Below, piece after piece: positions 45,081 to 57,175 of a stretch of 64,000 bases of DNA. The first letter of the stretch is position 1; each line of letters opens with the position of its first letter. The DNA comes from Cycas panzhihuaensis (taxonomy: Eukaryota; Cycadophyta), in NCBI GenBank assembly GCA_023213395.1, contig CM041465.1:202437741-202501740 (forward strand). The letters are read 5' to 3'. Under the pieces are notes generated by a model that was given only the letters and a program-made list of their open reading frames with translations, did no database searches and was not told the origin of the DNA. Both the position numbers and the translations under genes were made by a program.

Positions 45081-46060
45081 GATGGCACCATCTAACTAAG
45101 GTTAGCATCCTTTTCCTTTGAAAACTGATGTTAAAAATATCAAAGTGAATATGAAAATGAACTTCATAGATGTAAAGGCACAAATCACTAATATGGTACA
45201 ATAATTTTAAGCCCTTAGTACACAAATCCCCAATTTCTCATTGACATTTACTTCTAACACCTCCCAAGGTATAACTCCTTAGGGTAGAACCCCACCTCCT
45301 AATCTCCTTGTCAGTAAACTTTCAATTATAAAATCAATATACTAATCTTTGATCCAAATCTCAACAAAGATGCAACTCATACTTGGATCAGCAGGTTGGA
45401 CTCATACTTCACACTTAATTAAATATCCCAAGCAAATCAGTTGACATTTGCTTCTATTCACCTGTAACGTAAGGCATACTATTGGTACAAATGGTGGACC
45501 AAGGAATATCACATGAATCAAGCATGGGATATTTTTTGTAAATATTTTTTTGAGTAGTATGAGGAAACCTAGAACCAATCATTTTTTAGTCAACTAACTC
45601 GGTTAAGACAATCTAACTCTATTGAAGTAATACATTGATGAATTTCAAACCATTCACAATCGAGTCACTCAACATCTTGATAAGCAAACACTTATTGAAA
45701 CTTATATAGATAGAATAAAAGACAAGATACAAATGAGGCTAAAGACCATCTCTCCTCCCAACCTTAGGGATGTTATCAATGTAGCTAAGGTAGTGGAAAC
45801 AAAATTTATAGTAGAAAGAACACCTAGTTTTAGAAGAAAATCAACGTGATCCAATCACCTAAGGCAATCAGATCCGTATAGGCCCCTAAGGTTCTAAACA
45901 GATGACCATATAAGATAACCAACATAAGAACTAACATAACAATCACCAACAGAACAATCATCAATAAGGGTTTCCACATCAAAGCCACATAGGCATAAGG
46001 AACCAAGCCTCTACACTTAGTATGTTAAAAATTGGTTCAACAGGCATGGTAGAGTTTATA
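45080..46060 (+). pseudogene. Ty3/gypsy gag relic (RLG-7)
   Basis: Broken frames give a DAHTWISRLDSYFT-like piece near 45370 and a LRQSNSIE-like piece near 45610. The best segment is YIDEFQTIHNRVTQHLD, followed by ETYIDRIKDKIQMRLK and NLRDVINVAKVVETKF. This is the second half of the retrotransposon gag domain, including the LxxxxxxAxxxE end. No intact zinc knuckle was seen. Confidence 0.75.
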
Positions 46061-46099
46061 AAGCTAGAAAATTATTATTTACCATTGACCCTAATTCTT

Positions 46100-46480
46100 A
46101 TTCAAAAGATGAAATTAAAGAAGAACCTCTATTGGACTCCCATCCACCATTAGAACTTAAGCCCATTCTTGAATCTTCCCTATCTTTTATTTCCTCTTCT
46201 ACCTGCCCTAACCCATTACGAGTAAGAGGGACCTTAAGGAGGACCCCTATTACAATCTTAATCAATGGTAGTGCGTCATTGAACTTCATCGATATTACAA
46301 TCACCAAGCAACTAAACCTATACATTGAACCAAAAATATGTTTCAATTACTCTCTACCTAGTCATTATAGCCTTTAATATACTAGGATTATTTGAAACCT
46401 TCAAGTTCAAGTTGGTATTTATCAACTCAAATCTAACTTTTATGCTTTATTAATTGGAGGCTCAAATGTGATCTTAAGAA
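46100..46480 (+). pseudogene. Ty3/gypsy protease relic (RLG-7)
   Basis: An open stretch (46132-46377) contains RGTLRRTPITILINGSASL followed by NFIDITITKQLNL. This corresponds to the LIDSGSxxNFI active-site strand with the catalytic Asp changed to Asn. It precedes RT by about 400 bases, as usual. Confidence 0.78.
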
Positions 46481-46879
46481 TCCAATGGCTCCAAACCTTA
46501 GGAACTTATAGTACCAACAATTCTTCAAACAATCCTTTTATGATATTTAAAGATCAATTTAAATAAACCCATAAATTGTATAGTCTTTAGTTACTACCAA
46601 ACAAACTAATATCTCTATAGCAAATGAGTAAGCAACTCAATGGGAGTATTGGTTATATTATCCAAATTAATAACATTTAACCACAACTGAAGGTTCATTT
46701 GAATATCTAAATAATCTTAACCAAGTACTAGTCCATTTTTAATCCTCTACTAGGTAGTCTTCCCCTAAATCGTGAATTCTACCACACTATTAATTTAAAG
46801 CACCCACATAACCCCATCAACTTACAACCATATCAAATTTTGTGTTTTTAAAAAGTGAGATTGGGTATATCACAAATGT

Positions 46880-47480
46880 ACTCCTAGATATGGTCATCGT
46901 TCAACCTAGTAAGAGCTCTTATGCCACTCCTATTATGCTTATTTAGAAAAAAGATGGTTTTTTTCAGCTCTACATCAATTATAGAGAATTTAATAAATTC
47001 ACTATTAAGAATAAGTTTCTAAACCCCTGAATAAATGACATGTTAGATGAAATCCATGGGGCCATGTTTTTTTCAAACTAGATTTACAATCTGGGTATTA
47101 TCAAATTCCCATAGCACCAAAGGATAAGCATAAAATAACCTTCAGAACCCACCATGGCCATTTTAAATTCTAGATCATGCCCTTTAGATTATACAACACT
47201 CCCACTACCTTCCAAGCTTCGATGAATAAATTTTTTATGCCCTACTTTAAAAATTAATCATTATTTTATTTGATGATATACTCATCTATAGTACCACCAT
47301 GGCCCTACATATTCAACATCTAGAGTCTGCCTTATGGGTTCTCAAGTAAAACCAACTATATGCCAAAAATATCATCATACAATTTTAGCAAAACTAAATT
47401 ATAATACCTAAGGTATATCATCTCCATAGAAGGGGTACAAGTAGACCCTGATAAATATCAGTCATCATTTAGTGGTCCAT
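46880..47480 (+). pseudogene. Ty3/gypsy reverse transcriptase relic (RLG-7)
   Basis: Reads VQPSKSSYATPIMLI and KKDGFFQLYINYREFNKFT (family: WRMCVDYRxLNKxT), then INDMLDEIHGA. Later frames give EPTMAILNSRSCP-like and INFLCPTLK-like remnants of the MPFGL-to-catalytic-box region. No recognisable YxDD remains. Confidence 0.78.
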
Positions 47481-47679
47481 ATTAAAAATCCTCACGTAAT
47501 TAAGGGCATTCCTTGGATTGGCTAGATTTTATTATTGTTTTATTAAAAATTATCCTCCCATAGTAGCCCCCTGGAAAATTTATTATATAAAGAATTGTTT
47601 CAATAGTCACTAGGTATTGAAGATGCATTCAACCACCTAAAAATGCTCATGTCCTCCACATCAATCCTTATCACTCAAA

Positions 47680-48070
47680 TTTTCACAATGTTTTCAATTA
47701 GAATGTGATGCCTCTAGAGTTGGATGAGGAGTTATCCTCATGCAAAACTTTCATCCTATTACATTTGAAAGCCAGAAGCTCAAAGATCATGAGTGTCACT
47801 TATCAAGCTATTAAAAGGAAACGAGGACTATTCTTCATGCAATGGATAAGTTACATCAATATCTACTTGGATCCAAGTTCACCCTTATGATTGAGCATCA
47901 TAGCCTCTGATGCTTATTAGACCAACCAGTTCTGTTGGAGGAATATGCCAAGTGGGTCGAAAGACTTTAGGTTTTTGACTTTTCAATCACTTATAAAAAA
48001 AGCAAGAATAATATCATTGTAGATGCTCATTCTCATCTTTCAATAGAACCAGTCATTCAGGCCATCTCCT
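47680..48070 (+). pseudogene. Ty3/gypsy RNase H relic (RLG-7)
   Basis: Read through several frames: an LECDASRVGxGV-like start near 47698, a PITFESQKLKDHE-like piece near 47757, MDKLHQYLLGSKFTLM-like sequence near 47840, then an EYAKWVERL-like piece near 47950. These follow the order of gypsy RNase H up to the linker before integrase. Confidence 0.72.
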
Positions 48071-48169
48071 TCGCCTAACCCTCCTAGTTATAAGACCTTA
48101 TCTATGAAAATGAAGCCTAAGTTGATTTTTCCACCTGGGCCAATAAAGTCTAAAATCATAAAGATTGGA

Positions 48170-49465
48170 CTCTACATAACAATCACCTTCTATATCAAAA
48201 TTACATTTTTATCCATCTAACATCACCATTTATCCCTCACATCTTAATAGAATATTATAATAGCCCTCTTGGTATTTAGTCAAGGTTTGACAAAATATAC
48301 CACCAAATTTGATCATACTTCTACTTGTAGCACATGAAGTCCACCATCCTTACATATGTCTTAGAATGCAAAACATGCTAATGAAATAAGGTAGAGACCA
48401 AAGCCCATCCTAACCTCCTCCAACCATTGAAATTTTTCCAAGGTAAATGACAAGACATTGTCATGGATTTTATTACTAAACTACCATTATCTACAAGATA
48501 TGACTCTATTTAGGTTATCATCACCAAATATACTCACTTCTTACTAGTTCATAAAACTTATAAAGCTCCTTGGTTGGTTGATCTCTACATCCAATTTATC
48601 TTTTGCCTTCATGGCATCCTATCTATAATTATCTTTAACCAAGATCTAAAATTCATGAGCATATTTTGGCAAAAGCTTTTTCAAGCATCTAGAACCTCTT
48701 TCAACATGAGCTTATCATATCATCCACATATAAATGGACAATTAAAGGTTCTCACTATAACATTATAAACATATATACACTGCTTTATATCAAATCATCA
48801 AAATTGTTGGACTTCTTACTTAGCATTATTGAAATATTGGTATAACTCTTCCCATAAACCTTCCATTGGGATGATCCCATTTATGGCTCTTTATGGATAT
48901 TCCACACATCACACCATATAGTGGCTGCCAATCCTTGAATTATGGGAGCACAATAAAAACTTCAAGATATGGATTAAATCTTACACAATCTTAAGCAAAA
49001 CCTAACAGATTCTCAAAATTAAATATAGTAATTGGTTGAATACCCCTAGTTTGAGAGAGTATTTATTGTGGGCAATTTGATCTTTCTTCATCTCCAACCT
49101 TACAAGTAATAATCCCTTCACCATAAAGAATCCCATAAACTAATCCCTTGCTATTATGGTCCCTACAAAGTTCTCAAAAGAATCAGTGAAGTAGCCTATG
49201 CTTTGAACCTTACCCTTGACTCAAAAATCCACAATGTCTTCCATGTTTCCTACTTAAAGAAATACCTCAAAAAAATTGTTATCCCTTAAACAACCCTACC
49301 CATCCTCTATGAAGAAGAAGTCCTTATGATTCCTCCAGTTGGCATTCTAAATTCTTACCAATACCATCTCTAAAATAGAACCATTTCTGAGTACTTAGTG
49401 TAGTGGGCTAGTTGTAACCCTGATGAAGCAACATGGAGTTAGAGGAATTTATCAAGAAACATCTG
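48170..49465 (+). pseudogene. Ty3/gypsy integrase relic with chromodomain-like C-terminus (RLG-7)
   Basis: Fragments include a CKTC-like zinc part near 48370, a HPNLLQPLKFFQG-like linker near 48410, MDFITKLP near 48460, a SDQDLKF-like second catalytic Asp region near 48630, and SLSYHPHINGQLKVL near 48710 (family: TAYHPQTDGQTE). The C-terminal end at about 49372-49455 reads RTISEYLV, a stop, WASCNPDEATW, matching a chromodomain EYLVKWKGxxxEEATWE. The element's purine tract follows within 50 bases. Confidence 0.8.
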
Positions 49466-49497
49466 TATCTTTAATGGTTTAAAGACCTAATATCATA

Positions 49498-49509
49498 CGG
49501 AGGAGGACT
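49498..49509 (+). other. Polypurine tract of RLG-7
   Basis: CGGAGGAGGACT directly precedes the 3' LTR. Confidence 0.85.
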
Positions 49510-49926
49510 TGTTAAAGAACTTTCCAAAGTTAATGACATAAGAGCATCCAATCACATGGAGAAGGTTAATGCTAAAGTCAAAGCCACATGATTAAGAAAG
49601 AGAAGGTTAAGGACAATTATTAATTCATGTGCACAAGCCTCATATCTCTATCAATGGGATTAGAGAGCCCATGTTCTGCCAATAGGATGCTAGAGTTACC
49701 AGTCAATTTTGATAATATAAGGCCAAGCAATTGTAAAAGGAACTCTTATACTATCTTATTATCTTATGAGATCATACGAGAATACATTTTATTGTTCTGT
49801 GATCATTAAGCTTTCTTGTGATCCTTTAATGTAATTATGCTATTGAGTCCTTAATAAAGATCTTTGAACTCCCAGTTTTCTTTAAAAAGTATTCTTTATG
49901 TGCAAACCATAGATTAGATCATTGCA
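49510..49926 (+). repeat. 3' LTR of RLG-7
   Basis: 417 bp, TGTTAAAG...ATTGCA, colinear with the left LTR. Confidence 0.93.
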
Positions 49927-49931
49927 AAAAA

Positions 49932-51033
49932 ATTGTCTAGGGAGTTATGTATATATAGGTGGGATGTTAGTGATATATTTGACTCCACTCATGGTACTAG
50001 CACTAGCATTGATAGAGTTCCAACCATAGAGATTGGTTGCAAAAATACTTAGTGAGAGCAAACCTCTAATTATGTAGTAGGATACTTATGGGAAGGAGAT
50101 CACATTAATAAAAACATTATAGTCTAATTTTTCCAAGATTGTAAAGTAGCTTATAACAAGAATTGTATGATAATTTATGACATTATCTTAGTGAGAGCTA
50201 ACACTAATAACTATTACAGTAGATGACATATCGTAGATTTAGATGATGAAGTAGACTATTCCCTAAACCACACATACTCAACTATTATGACTAACTATGT
50301 GTAATAAAGAAGCCAAGTGTCACATTGATGAAGGCCCCTCTCATTGTTATATGTAGATTATAGAGGAAATCATAAAGAGTTTTATAAGTAAACAACTTAC
50401 CATAAAGATACTACAAAGATTAAATAAATGCCAATAACTATATGCTTCATACTTGTCTTACATTAATAAAGCCTTGATATTAAAGAAGAGCATAGTCCAT
50501 TATCTACCCTTGATATTCAAGTCCTTAGAGTTGACAGTGAAGGCTAGACATTTTATCTATGAGGTATCATTAGAAGGACCTCTATTGTAGGTTGTTCTAG
50601 TAAGAGTCAATATGAAATAATCATAAGCATGGATCATTACACAAGAGCAACATATCCATTCCTTAACATAGGAGCTTACACAATCCAAGCATAATTTGAC
50701 AAGGTAGAGGTTAAACTATATGTTTATAAGGAATGGACATTTGATGTTAAACTAAGTTGGCATTTTGAGACCAGTATGGGGCTGATGTGAGAAAATTTCC
50801 TTAGATGGTTTAATTGGGACAAAGTCTCTAAGGCTATGAATGATAGCTAACGTATACAATCCTAGGTAATTGGCATCAAGTTGATGGAAGGAATGCAATC
50901 CCTCCTTGAGCAATAATAATATATTATGATTGAGCTATTATTTAATTATGTTGACACTATGGTATTGGAATTTGTGGGAGAAAGGAGTAGGGGTATGAAC
51001 GTGATGGTATAAACATGGTTAATGATGGGGGAA
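49932..51033. other. No gene recognised
   Basis: Probably continues the older sequence at 42652-43105. No motif or frame was recognised on either strand. Confidence 0.4.
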
Positions 51034-51051
51034 ATAATAATAATAATATTA

Positions 51052-51130
<79 letters not shown>
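51034..51130. repeat. (ATT)n microsatellite
   Basis: Starts with an AAT-repeat that turns into about 26 ATT/TTA units. The long poly-Ile reading frame on the minus strand here is an artefact of the repeat. Confidence 0.95.
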
Positions 51131-51131
<1 letters not shown>

Positions 51132-51135
51132 GATG

Positions 51136-51430
51136 TTATAAACTTTCATAAGTGTTATATATAAAAGATGAGGTTATCCTTTTTTGTAGTGATCGACAAT
51201 ATTGTTGGGACATGGGGGCCCAACTAGACTTATAGTAGAGGCACAAAGGAGAAAGAAACCTCAATGACAGATGGTGTTTATGAACACTAGGGTGATTGAA
51301 CCCATAGAATATATAGATAGGGCAATGAATGCATTCACACACATCTCCAATCCAACTGCCTTTGTGCCATGCATGCCCTAGAAAAATGATATTGAGTATA
51401 AGCCTAACATAGGCATTATTCCAATATTTC
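51136..51430 (-). repeat. Possible 3' LTR of copia RLC-8
   Basis: Follows a minus-strand purine tract (GGGAGAAAT at about 51427-51435) just after the RNase H remnant, where the 3' LTR should be. TGTTATAAAC at 51134 could be its outer edge. No sister LTR was matched beyond 59.7 kb, so the limits are uncertain. Confidence 0.35.
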
Positions 51431-51469
51431 TCCCTAATAATGCTTATCTGGGAAGATTCCAAATTTATC

Positions 51470-53060
51470 TTTGACATTGTTGAACTTTGATTTGGTTAAT
51501 ACCTTGGTAAATATGTCTACAACGTATTCATATATTTTGTAGTAGACCAATTCAATTTCACCTTACTTCTCTAGTTCCCTAGCAAAATGATGTTGCATTT
51601 CTATGTGCTTGGCTTTACCATGAAATTTGGATCCTTAGTTATTTGAATAATATTTTGATCATTACAAAGCAATTGTGTAAGACTAATGTGTTCTTCTTGT
51701 AAATCTTATAAAACCCTTCTAAACTAAATTATTTTACAAGTAGTTACAACATCTACCTTATATTTTACTTTTATAACAAAAAGTAATACTATAAATTGCC
51801 TTTTTGAACACCAATCAACCACTACTAAACTCAAGTTAAAAGCATAACCTAATGTGAATTTCCAACCATTTGTGCAACCTACCCAATCTAAGTTTGTATA
51901 ACTAGTTAACCTATAAGAGCATGATGACTTGTAATGAAGTCTATATCCAATTGTACTATTAAGACACCTAATAATTCTTTAGTTTCATGCCAATATATCA
52001 TCTTAGTCTCATGAATAATCCTAAAAACTACACTTACTACATATATTATATCTGGTTGAGTTAAAGCTAAGGATATAAGACTTCTAATCAATTACTTATA
52101 GAAGGTAGGATTAATTAATTTAGACTCCTCATACCTAGATAACTTCAACCTAACTTCTGTACAGTTTACAACTAGTTTGCAACTATCCATGTTGAATATA
52201 TATAGTATATCCAAGGTATACTTAGTTATAATACAAAGAAGCCCTTATAATCTTTCCTTCCTTTGATGCCTAAGAAGAAATGCATTTATCCCAAATATGT
52301 CATCTCAAATTCCTCACATATATTTGCCTTGAATTTTTGAAATTAATATTTATAATTCCTAGTATGTATTAAGTCATAAACATATAGCTCTATAATCAAG
52401 ATTAATGTTCCATCCAACTTGACATATAAATTGGGGTTAAAATACTTCCTCAGGAAACCTTTATTCTTGAAGTAATTGTCAATCCTAGAGTACCAAGTCC
52501 TAAGTACCTACTTAAGACCATATAAGTCCTTCTTCAACATATAGACCTTTACTTCTTTTCCTATAACTTTAAATACTTTTGTTTGTTGGACACAAGTCTC
52601 TTCATCTACATAGCCATTTAAGAATATGTGTTTTATATACATTTGATGGATGGTCCAACCATGTAGTGCAACTAAGGCCAAGATTAATCTAATAGTTTCC
52701 ACTCTTTCGATAAGTGTGAATGTTTCACTATAATCAATGCCTTTATTTTATGCATATATCTTTGCAACTAAACAAACCTTGTATTTAAAAATTGACCCAT
52801 TTGATTTATACTTGGTCTTATATATACTTATTTGTACTAACTACATTTTTTCTTAGTAGAAAACCAACTGATTCCTAGGTATTATTTTTTACTAAGCCAT
52901 TTTATTCCTTCTAAATAGCTTACTTCCACTATTTTTGAGCATTTGCCTCTTTAAAGTTTTGAGGTTGATTATTTTCCATGACTTGTGCAATTAAGAAAAA
53001 ATTTATGATATTTTAAGATCTTGCAGTCCTTTTATCAAAGTTTATATCCAAGATATCTTG
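51470..53060 (-). pseudogene. Copia reverse transcriptase and RNase H relic (RLC-8)
   Basis: Minus-strand frames give a NGSIFKYKARLVAK-like entry, GIDYSETFTL, then VETIRLILALVALHGWTIHQ. NGYVDEETCVQQTKVF (family: NGYLEEEIYVEQPxGF) and LKKDLYGLK follow. RNase H shows SLISLALTQPDIIYVVSVV (family: SLIYLTxTRPDIxYxVSVVSRF), a HETKxxHW-like piece and an end near 51500 reading VDIFTK. The YxDD box area near 52400-52450 is not legible. Confidence 0.83.
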
Positions 53061-53149
53061 AGGAGTATAAGGTCTTTGTACCTATTTAGAAATCTTCATA
53101 TTATTTTAGCTTAAGGTAGTTGGTCCTACTCCACCTATGCTAGTCATCA

Positions 53150-53306
53150 TAGGTATATTTGTACCACTAATACTTGGCTTCACATTAATCGTTACAGATT
53201 TTCCTTTGTCCCTTTTAAAATCAACTTAATATATTCCATCTTCTTTAAAGATGGCATCTGTGCTTATGAATGTTTTCTTCTCTTCAAGATCATATAATTT
53301 ATAGGA
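53150..53306 (-). pseudogene. C-terminal end of copia integrase (RLC-8), beyond the insert
   Basis: Minus strand reads YKLYDLEEKKTFISTDAIFK then EDGIY. This is the strand region after the integrase core in plant copia polyproteins (family: GYKLYDLExxKVFxSRDVxFxE). Confidence 0.85.
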
Positions 53307-53564
53307 TGTTACGACCCTCATTAAACACTAATTAATTAATTAATTAATGGGAGAAAGAATGCCTTTGAATGGTTGCACCTCTTTGCTAAAAGACTTGATT
53401 CCATGCATATAATTATGCATATATTGTAAACATTTATAATCACTTATATTTTTACTAATAATCAATTACTTTTTTTACTATTAAAATATTCTTAAGAACC
53501 CATTATGCTCTCTAACTCTCTGAAACTTGTTCATTAATCCCTAATACAAACTAGGTTTATAACA
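53307..53564 (+). repeat. 5' LTR of RLX-9
   Basis: TGTTACGACCC...TATAACA. The outer ends are short inverted repeats (TGTTACGA and, in the other copy, TCGTAACA). It contains the palindromic run TTAATTAATTAATTAATTAA. Confidence 0.9.
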
Positions 53565-53566
53565 AG

Positions 53567-53578
53567 TAGTATCAGAGC
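53567..53578 (+). other. Primer-binding site of RLX-9
   Basis: TAGTATCAGAGC, two bases after the LTR. It differs from the tRNA-Met site at one position. Confidence 0.85.
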
Positions 53579-54074
53579 AAGTTCATTTACTAGAGGTAAA
53601 AGCACAAATTCACCTTCTCAACAAAAAGTGAAGTGAACTCCATGTAAAGATATCCAAGGCAAATCCATTCACTATAGATAGCATGCACTTGTGCATAATC
53701 ACCCTTAATTATGTACTATAGTATTCATGAAACACCTTTTATAAATTTTATATCCATAAGTGTATTATACTTAGTCACTTTAATAATTCATATACATATA
53801 TTATAGTTGTAAATATATTATTGTTTACATTAACATCTACATTGCTACATACATATTGTTCTACGTAAATAATAAATGAATTGAAACCATCAATTTTTTT
53901 TCCTTTTCTATCTTGTAGTAGTCTACCTCCTAGTTTGTCTCCAGTTGGTACTCTTTTGACCCGTAGACATCTCTTAGCTCATATTTGCCCTTCACATAAA
54001 AACATTTTATAACTACTAACAATATTAAATCTATATATATATATTGCAACCTTCATTTTTATTTACAAATGGTT

Positions 54075-54230
54075 CTTAGTTATGCATATTAAGCACATTC
54101 TCCTAATCATTTTGTCATTACTGGCACTATAGTTACGTAGCAGTTGTGAGCTCTTGGTTGTGCATATTAAGCACATTCTCTGAATCATTTCACCACTGCT
54201 GCCATTATAGGTACGTAACAATTATCATGT
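54075..54230 (+). repeat. 78-bp tandem duplication
   Basis: GCATATTAAGCACATTCTC occurs twice exactly 78 bases apart, and each copy is followed by a related TCATTT...CACT...GGTACGTA phrase. Confidence 0.8.
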
Positions 54231-54723
54231 TAGACTAAAGTCTTATTGCCTATTTATCATCATTATCTTCTAACTATCACCATTGTTGTCATCTGTAAGC
54301 ATCATCTTGTAATAGATGTATATGCACTACATTTTTTTTTATGCCATTAACATTATTAATTTAAAACTATATTCATTGCCTTAGTCACTTTTCTATAAGA
54401 GTAAATTCTGGAAAAAAAAAAGAAAAATCCTTTTCAACTGAAATCATAAACGTAATTTCAAGTCTATACCATTCCATATTTAGTTAGTATATACACAATG
54501 CCATTCTATCTTTAGTTAAGGTTATCATTAGTATAGCCACTATATCTCACACATATAATCCACATTGAGGCGCAGTCAAATAATTGACCTATGAAATATA
54601 ATATACACTAATATATAATGATATCATTGTATTATACCTACATAATAAACAAGTAAGACTAATAAACAATTGTAACATTCCTAATCACTGTATTACCTAT
54701 TAACCTACCTTTGTACTAAGTTG

Positions 54724-54724
<1 letters not shown>

Positions 54725-54763
<39 letters not shown>
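54725..54763. repeat. (CT)n(CA)n microsatellite
   Basis: About 8 CT units followed by about 11 CA units. Confidence 0.9.
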
Positions 54764-55179
54764 TCGCTCACTCAATCTCGATATATCTATATCTATATAC
54801 GTACCAATACATACATATGCATACATACACACAGACACACACTCATTATTAAAGGTTACATATTCACCATATATCATATAAGAACTAGGCCCTCTACATA
54901 TCTTCATATAAATTATCAACATAGTATTATATGTTTTAAGGAAAAAAAGATAACATAGTTCCTTTTAGATATAATATGGTACATTGTCTAAGCCGATTTA
55001 ATATGGGTAATAAGCAAAAAAAGGGTAGTGATAGATCTTTTAGCCTGTAGAGGGTATTTCACATCTTGTGTTCTGTGCTTATATAAATCTAACAAAGCAC
55101 TTATAGTAACAAAAGATAATAGGTAAAATCGTACTTATACCATTATAAAAGTAATCAATACTAAAAAAATAGTTGACAA

Positions 55180-56340
55180 TTTAATTCAAAAAGACATAGT
55201 TGAACCTATTACCCAAGTAGTTCACGAGGTAATTTAAATGCCAAATGCACTCTTAAATCATACCTTACATCATATCTTAGATAAATTGACAATCTTAACA
55301 TCAGGCAAAAAAGAAGACATAATTATCCCTAACTCAAAAGACAAAGGAATTGGTCACCAATTATATGCTAGAACCTAATTTACAAGAGATCATTTTGTGC
55401 CATGAGTAACTTAACATTAGCAATGAACCTATCAAGAAATATCTTAATGACTACCAAAATCTAACACCTGAAGAACAAAAAGTGGTTGGGTTTCAAGCAT
55501 ATTTTAACTATTTATAAATCATACAATTATAGAGGAAGAAAAAGCTAGAAAAATTTGTGATATAATGCTTCAGTATTGAGCAGAAAATACATGAACTAAG
55601 AGTATATATTCAACAAATAGAAAATTATTTTTGTTTGCTTGAAATTGAGCCAATTAAACAAGTTACTTTAGCAACCTTACACTTGGACGTAATAACATAA
55701 GAATAGTGGCAATGTTTAGAACGTACCACATTTCAAAACCAATTGTCAACATGGAAAGAATTTGTTTGCTTATTCATTAAAATAATTAAAATTGTAACCA
55801 ACCATGATTACTATTATAAATTACCAAAATTAAGACAAATAAAATCTATAGAATAATATAACATGGAATTTACAATGTTAAGTTATATACTAGAAGGCAT
55901 CCTAACTAGTAGACTCATTCAATTGTACAATGATAGCCTGATAATGAAAATCCAAGTTGATGTAAAGATCTAAGAACCAAAAGATCTTAACAACTAGGCA
56001 GAATACATGAAGATAAGCTTAGCACATTATGCAAGATAAATATAAATCCCTATATTCCTCCATTTACCTAACCTAGTACATTACCGAGTGTTCACTATAA
56101 ACCACTATTGACTAATCTGAATTGACATGTTATACTAATCCTTCAAAAGACAAGAATAGAATAAGAAGAGTTAAAGAAAAAAGATCTATACTTTAGATGT
56201 GAAGAAAAGTGGGTACCTGTGTATAGATGTCAAAAGAACTAGGTATATATAATTAGATTATTGCTAGATGATAATATTAATGAAGAAGAAAAAGAACAAA
56301 GTTTAGAAAACAACTAGGAAGATTGTTATAATTATGAACA
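55180..56340 (+). pseudogene. Ty3/gypsy-type gag relic (RLX-9)
   Basis: Frames give an N-terminal part with DNLIQKDIVEPI-like residues, then QVTLATLHLDVIT, a stop and EWWQCLE. This is the gag core, where the family has xxAxxxLEGxAxxWW. An ILEGILTSRLIQ-like piece follows. The zinc knuckle near 56195 reads YFRCEEKWVPVYRC (family: CFRCGxKWxPGHxC), with the first Cys and the His replaced by Tyr. An acidic MKKKKNKV or NEEEKEQSLENN tail follows, as in gypsy relatives. Confidence 0.72.
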
Positions 56341-56389
56341 TTAGGGAAATTACTACAATCTTGAGGTTGACAACCTAAAAATATTGTTC

Positions 56390-56790
56390 TCATGTATGAA
56401 TAATTTCACTCAGCCAAATACATTAGAACTTGTAGGATTTATCAAAAACCAAGTTGTTACAAACTTGGTGGATCCAAGTAACACTTATAATTTTATTAAT
56501 AAAAATTGTGCTCAATAGTTGAGATTATTTCCATTAAGAACTCCTCATTTCCAAGTAAATCTTAAATAAAGACAAGTAATATTAGGGAAAGGCATGGTGT
56601 GAAACCTTAATCTCATGGTGAGCAATGGTATCATTACAAAAAACGTTTACATCCTTGATGTAGGGGGTGTAGATATTATTTTAGGCAGTTAATAGATTAG
56701 CACTCTTGAAACATTCAAAATGAATTTAGATAAGTTATTTATAAGATTTAAGAAGGAAGGAAGAACCATTATGTTTTTAGAAAAAACATT
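56390..56790 (+). pseudogene. Retroviral-type aspartic protease relic (RLX-9)
   Basis: Reads VVTNLVDPSNTYNFINKN where the family has VxxLIDSGSTHNFIxxx, so DSG is DPS. It continues with LNLMVSNGIITKNVYILD and VGGVDIILGS, then a MNLDKLFIRFK-like end. This matches the gypsy protease flap and C-terminal strand (family: GxDxVLGxxWL, DWxxxxMxF). After it no RT motif appears before the purine tract. Confidence 0.78.
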
Positions 56791-57159
56791 AAGAAAAATT
56801 AAAGTAATATCATGTAAGTATATGGAGAAAGAAACTGGGAAGCATTATTAAGATATAAGGGTTCAATTTTTTACATTCTAAGTAGAAATCAAATCAACAA
56901 CTTGAAGGGATGAAATATACAAAACATCCCAAAAACCTGTAAAAATCTACTAAGGTCTTCAAGTATAATCATCTTCCAATAAAATCTTGCAACATCTAAA
57001 TAATGTCTTAATGGGCACAAACTTAATGGATATTCAAACCTATAAGGGGACATATCACTATTGAGATAAAGCTTCAATATAATATCACATAAGTTATGAT
57101 GTTTTTTTTAAAGACTGTGATCATTTGTTATGTTTAACTATGTTTCGTGGGCAAAAAGG

Positions 57160-57175
57160 TTTAAAGGGAAGAAAT
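57160..57175 (+). other. Polypurine tract of RLX-9
   Basis: TTAAAGGGAAGAAAT lies directly before the 3' LTR. Confidence 0.8.

Larger units (their letters stand above)
43106..49926 (+). mobile_element. Ty3/gypsy chromovirus (RLG-7)
   Basis: Two 417-bp LTRs flanked by AAGAA (43101-43105) and AAAAA (49927-49931), a degraded primer site, gag, protease, RT, RNase H, integrase with a chromodomain-like end, and a polypurine tract at the right LTR. The coding region is heavily broken, more than in RLG-4, but the domain order is clear. Confidence 0.92.
53579..55180 (+). other. Leader of RLX-9 with tandem and simple repeats
   Basis: Non-coding. A 78-bp unit containing GCATATTAAGCACATTCTC is duplicated in tandem at about 54075-54230. 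A (CT)n(CA)n microsatellite lies at 54725-54763. Confidence 0.7.

Noticed and set aside
50946-51149. Open frame encoding poly-Ile
   Set aside because: Produced by the (ATT)n microsatellite.
54740-54922. Minus-strand frame with VCVCV repeats
   Set aside because: Generated by the (CA)n microsatellite.
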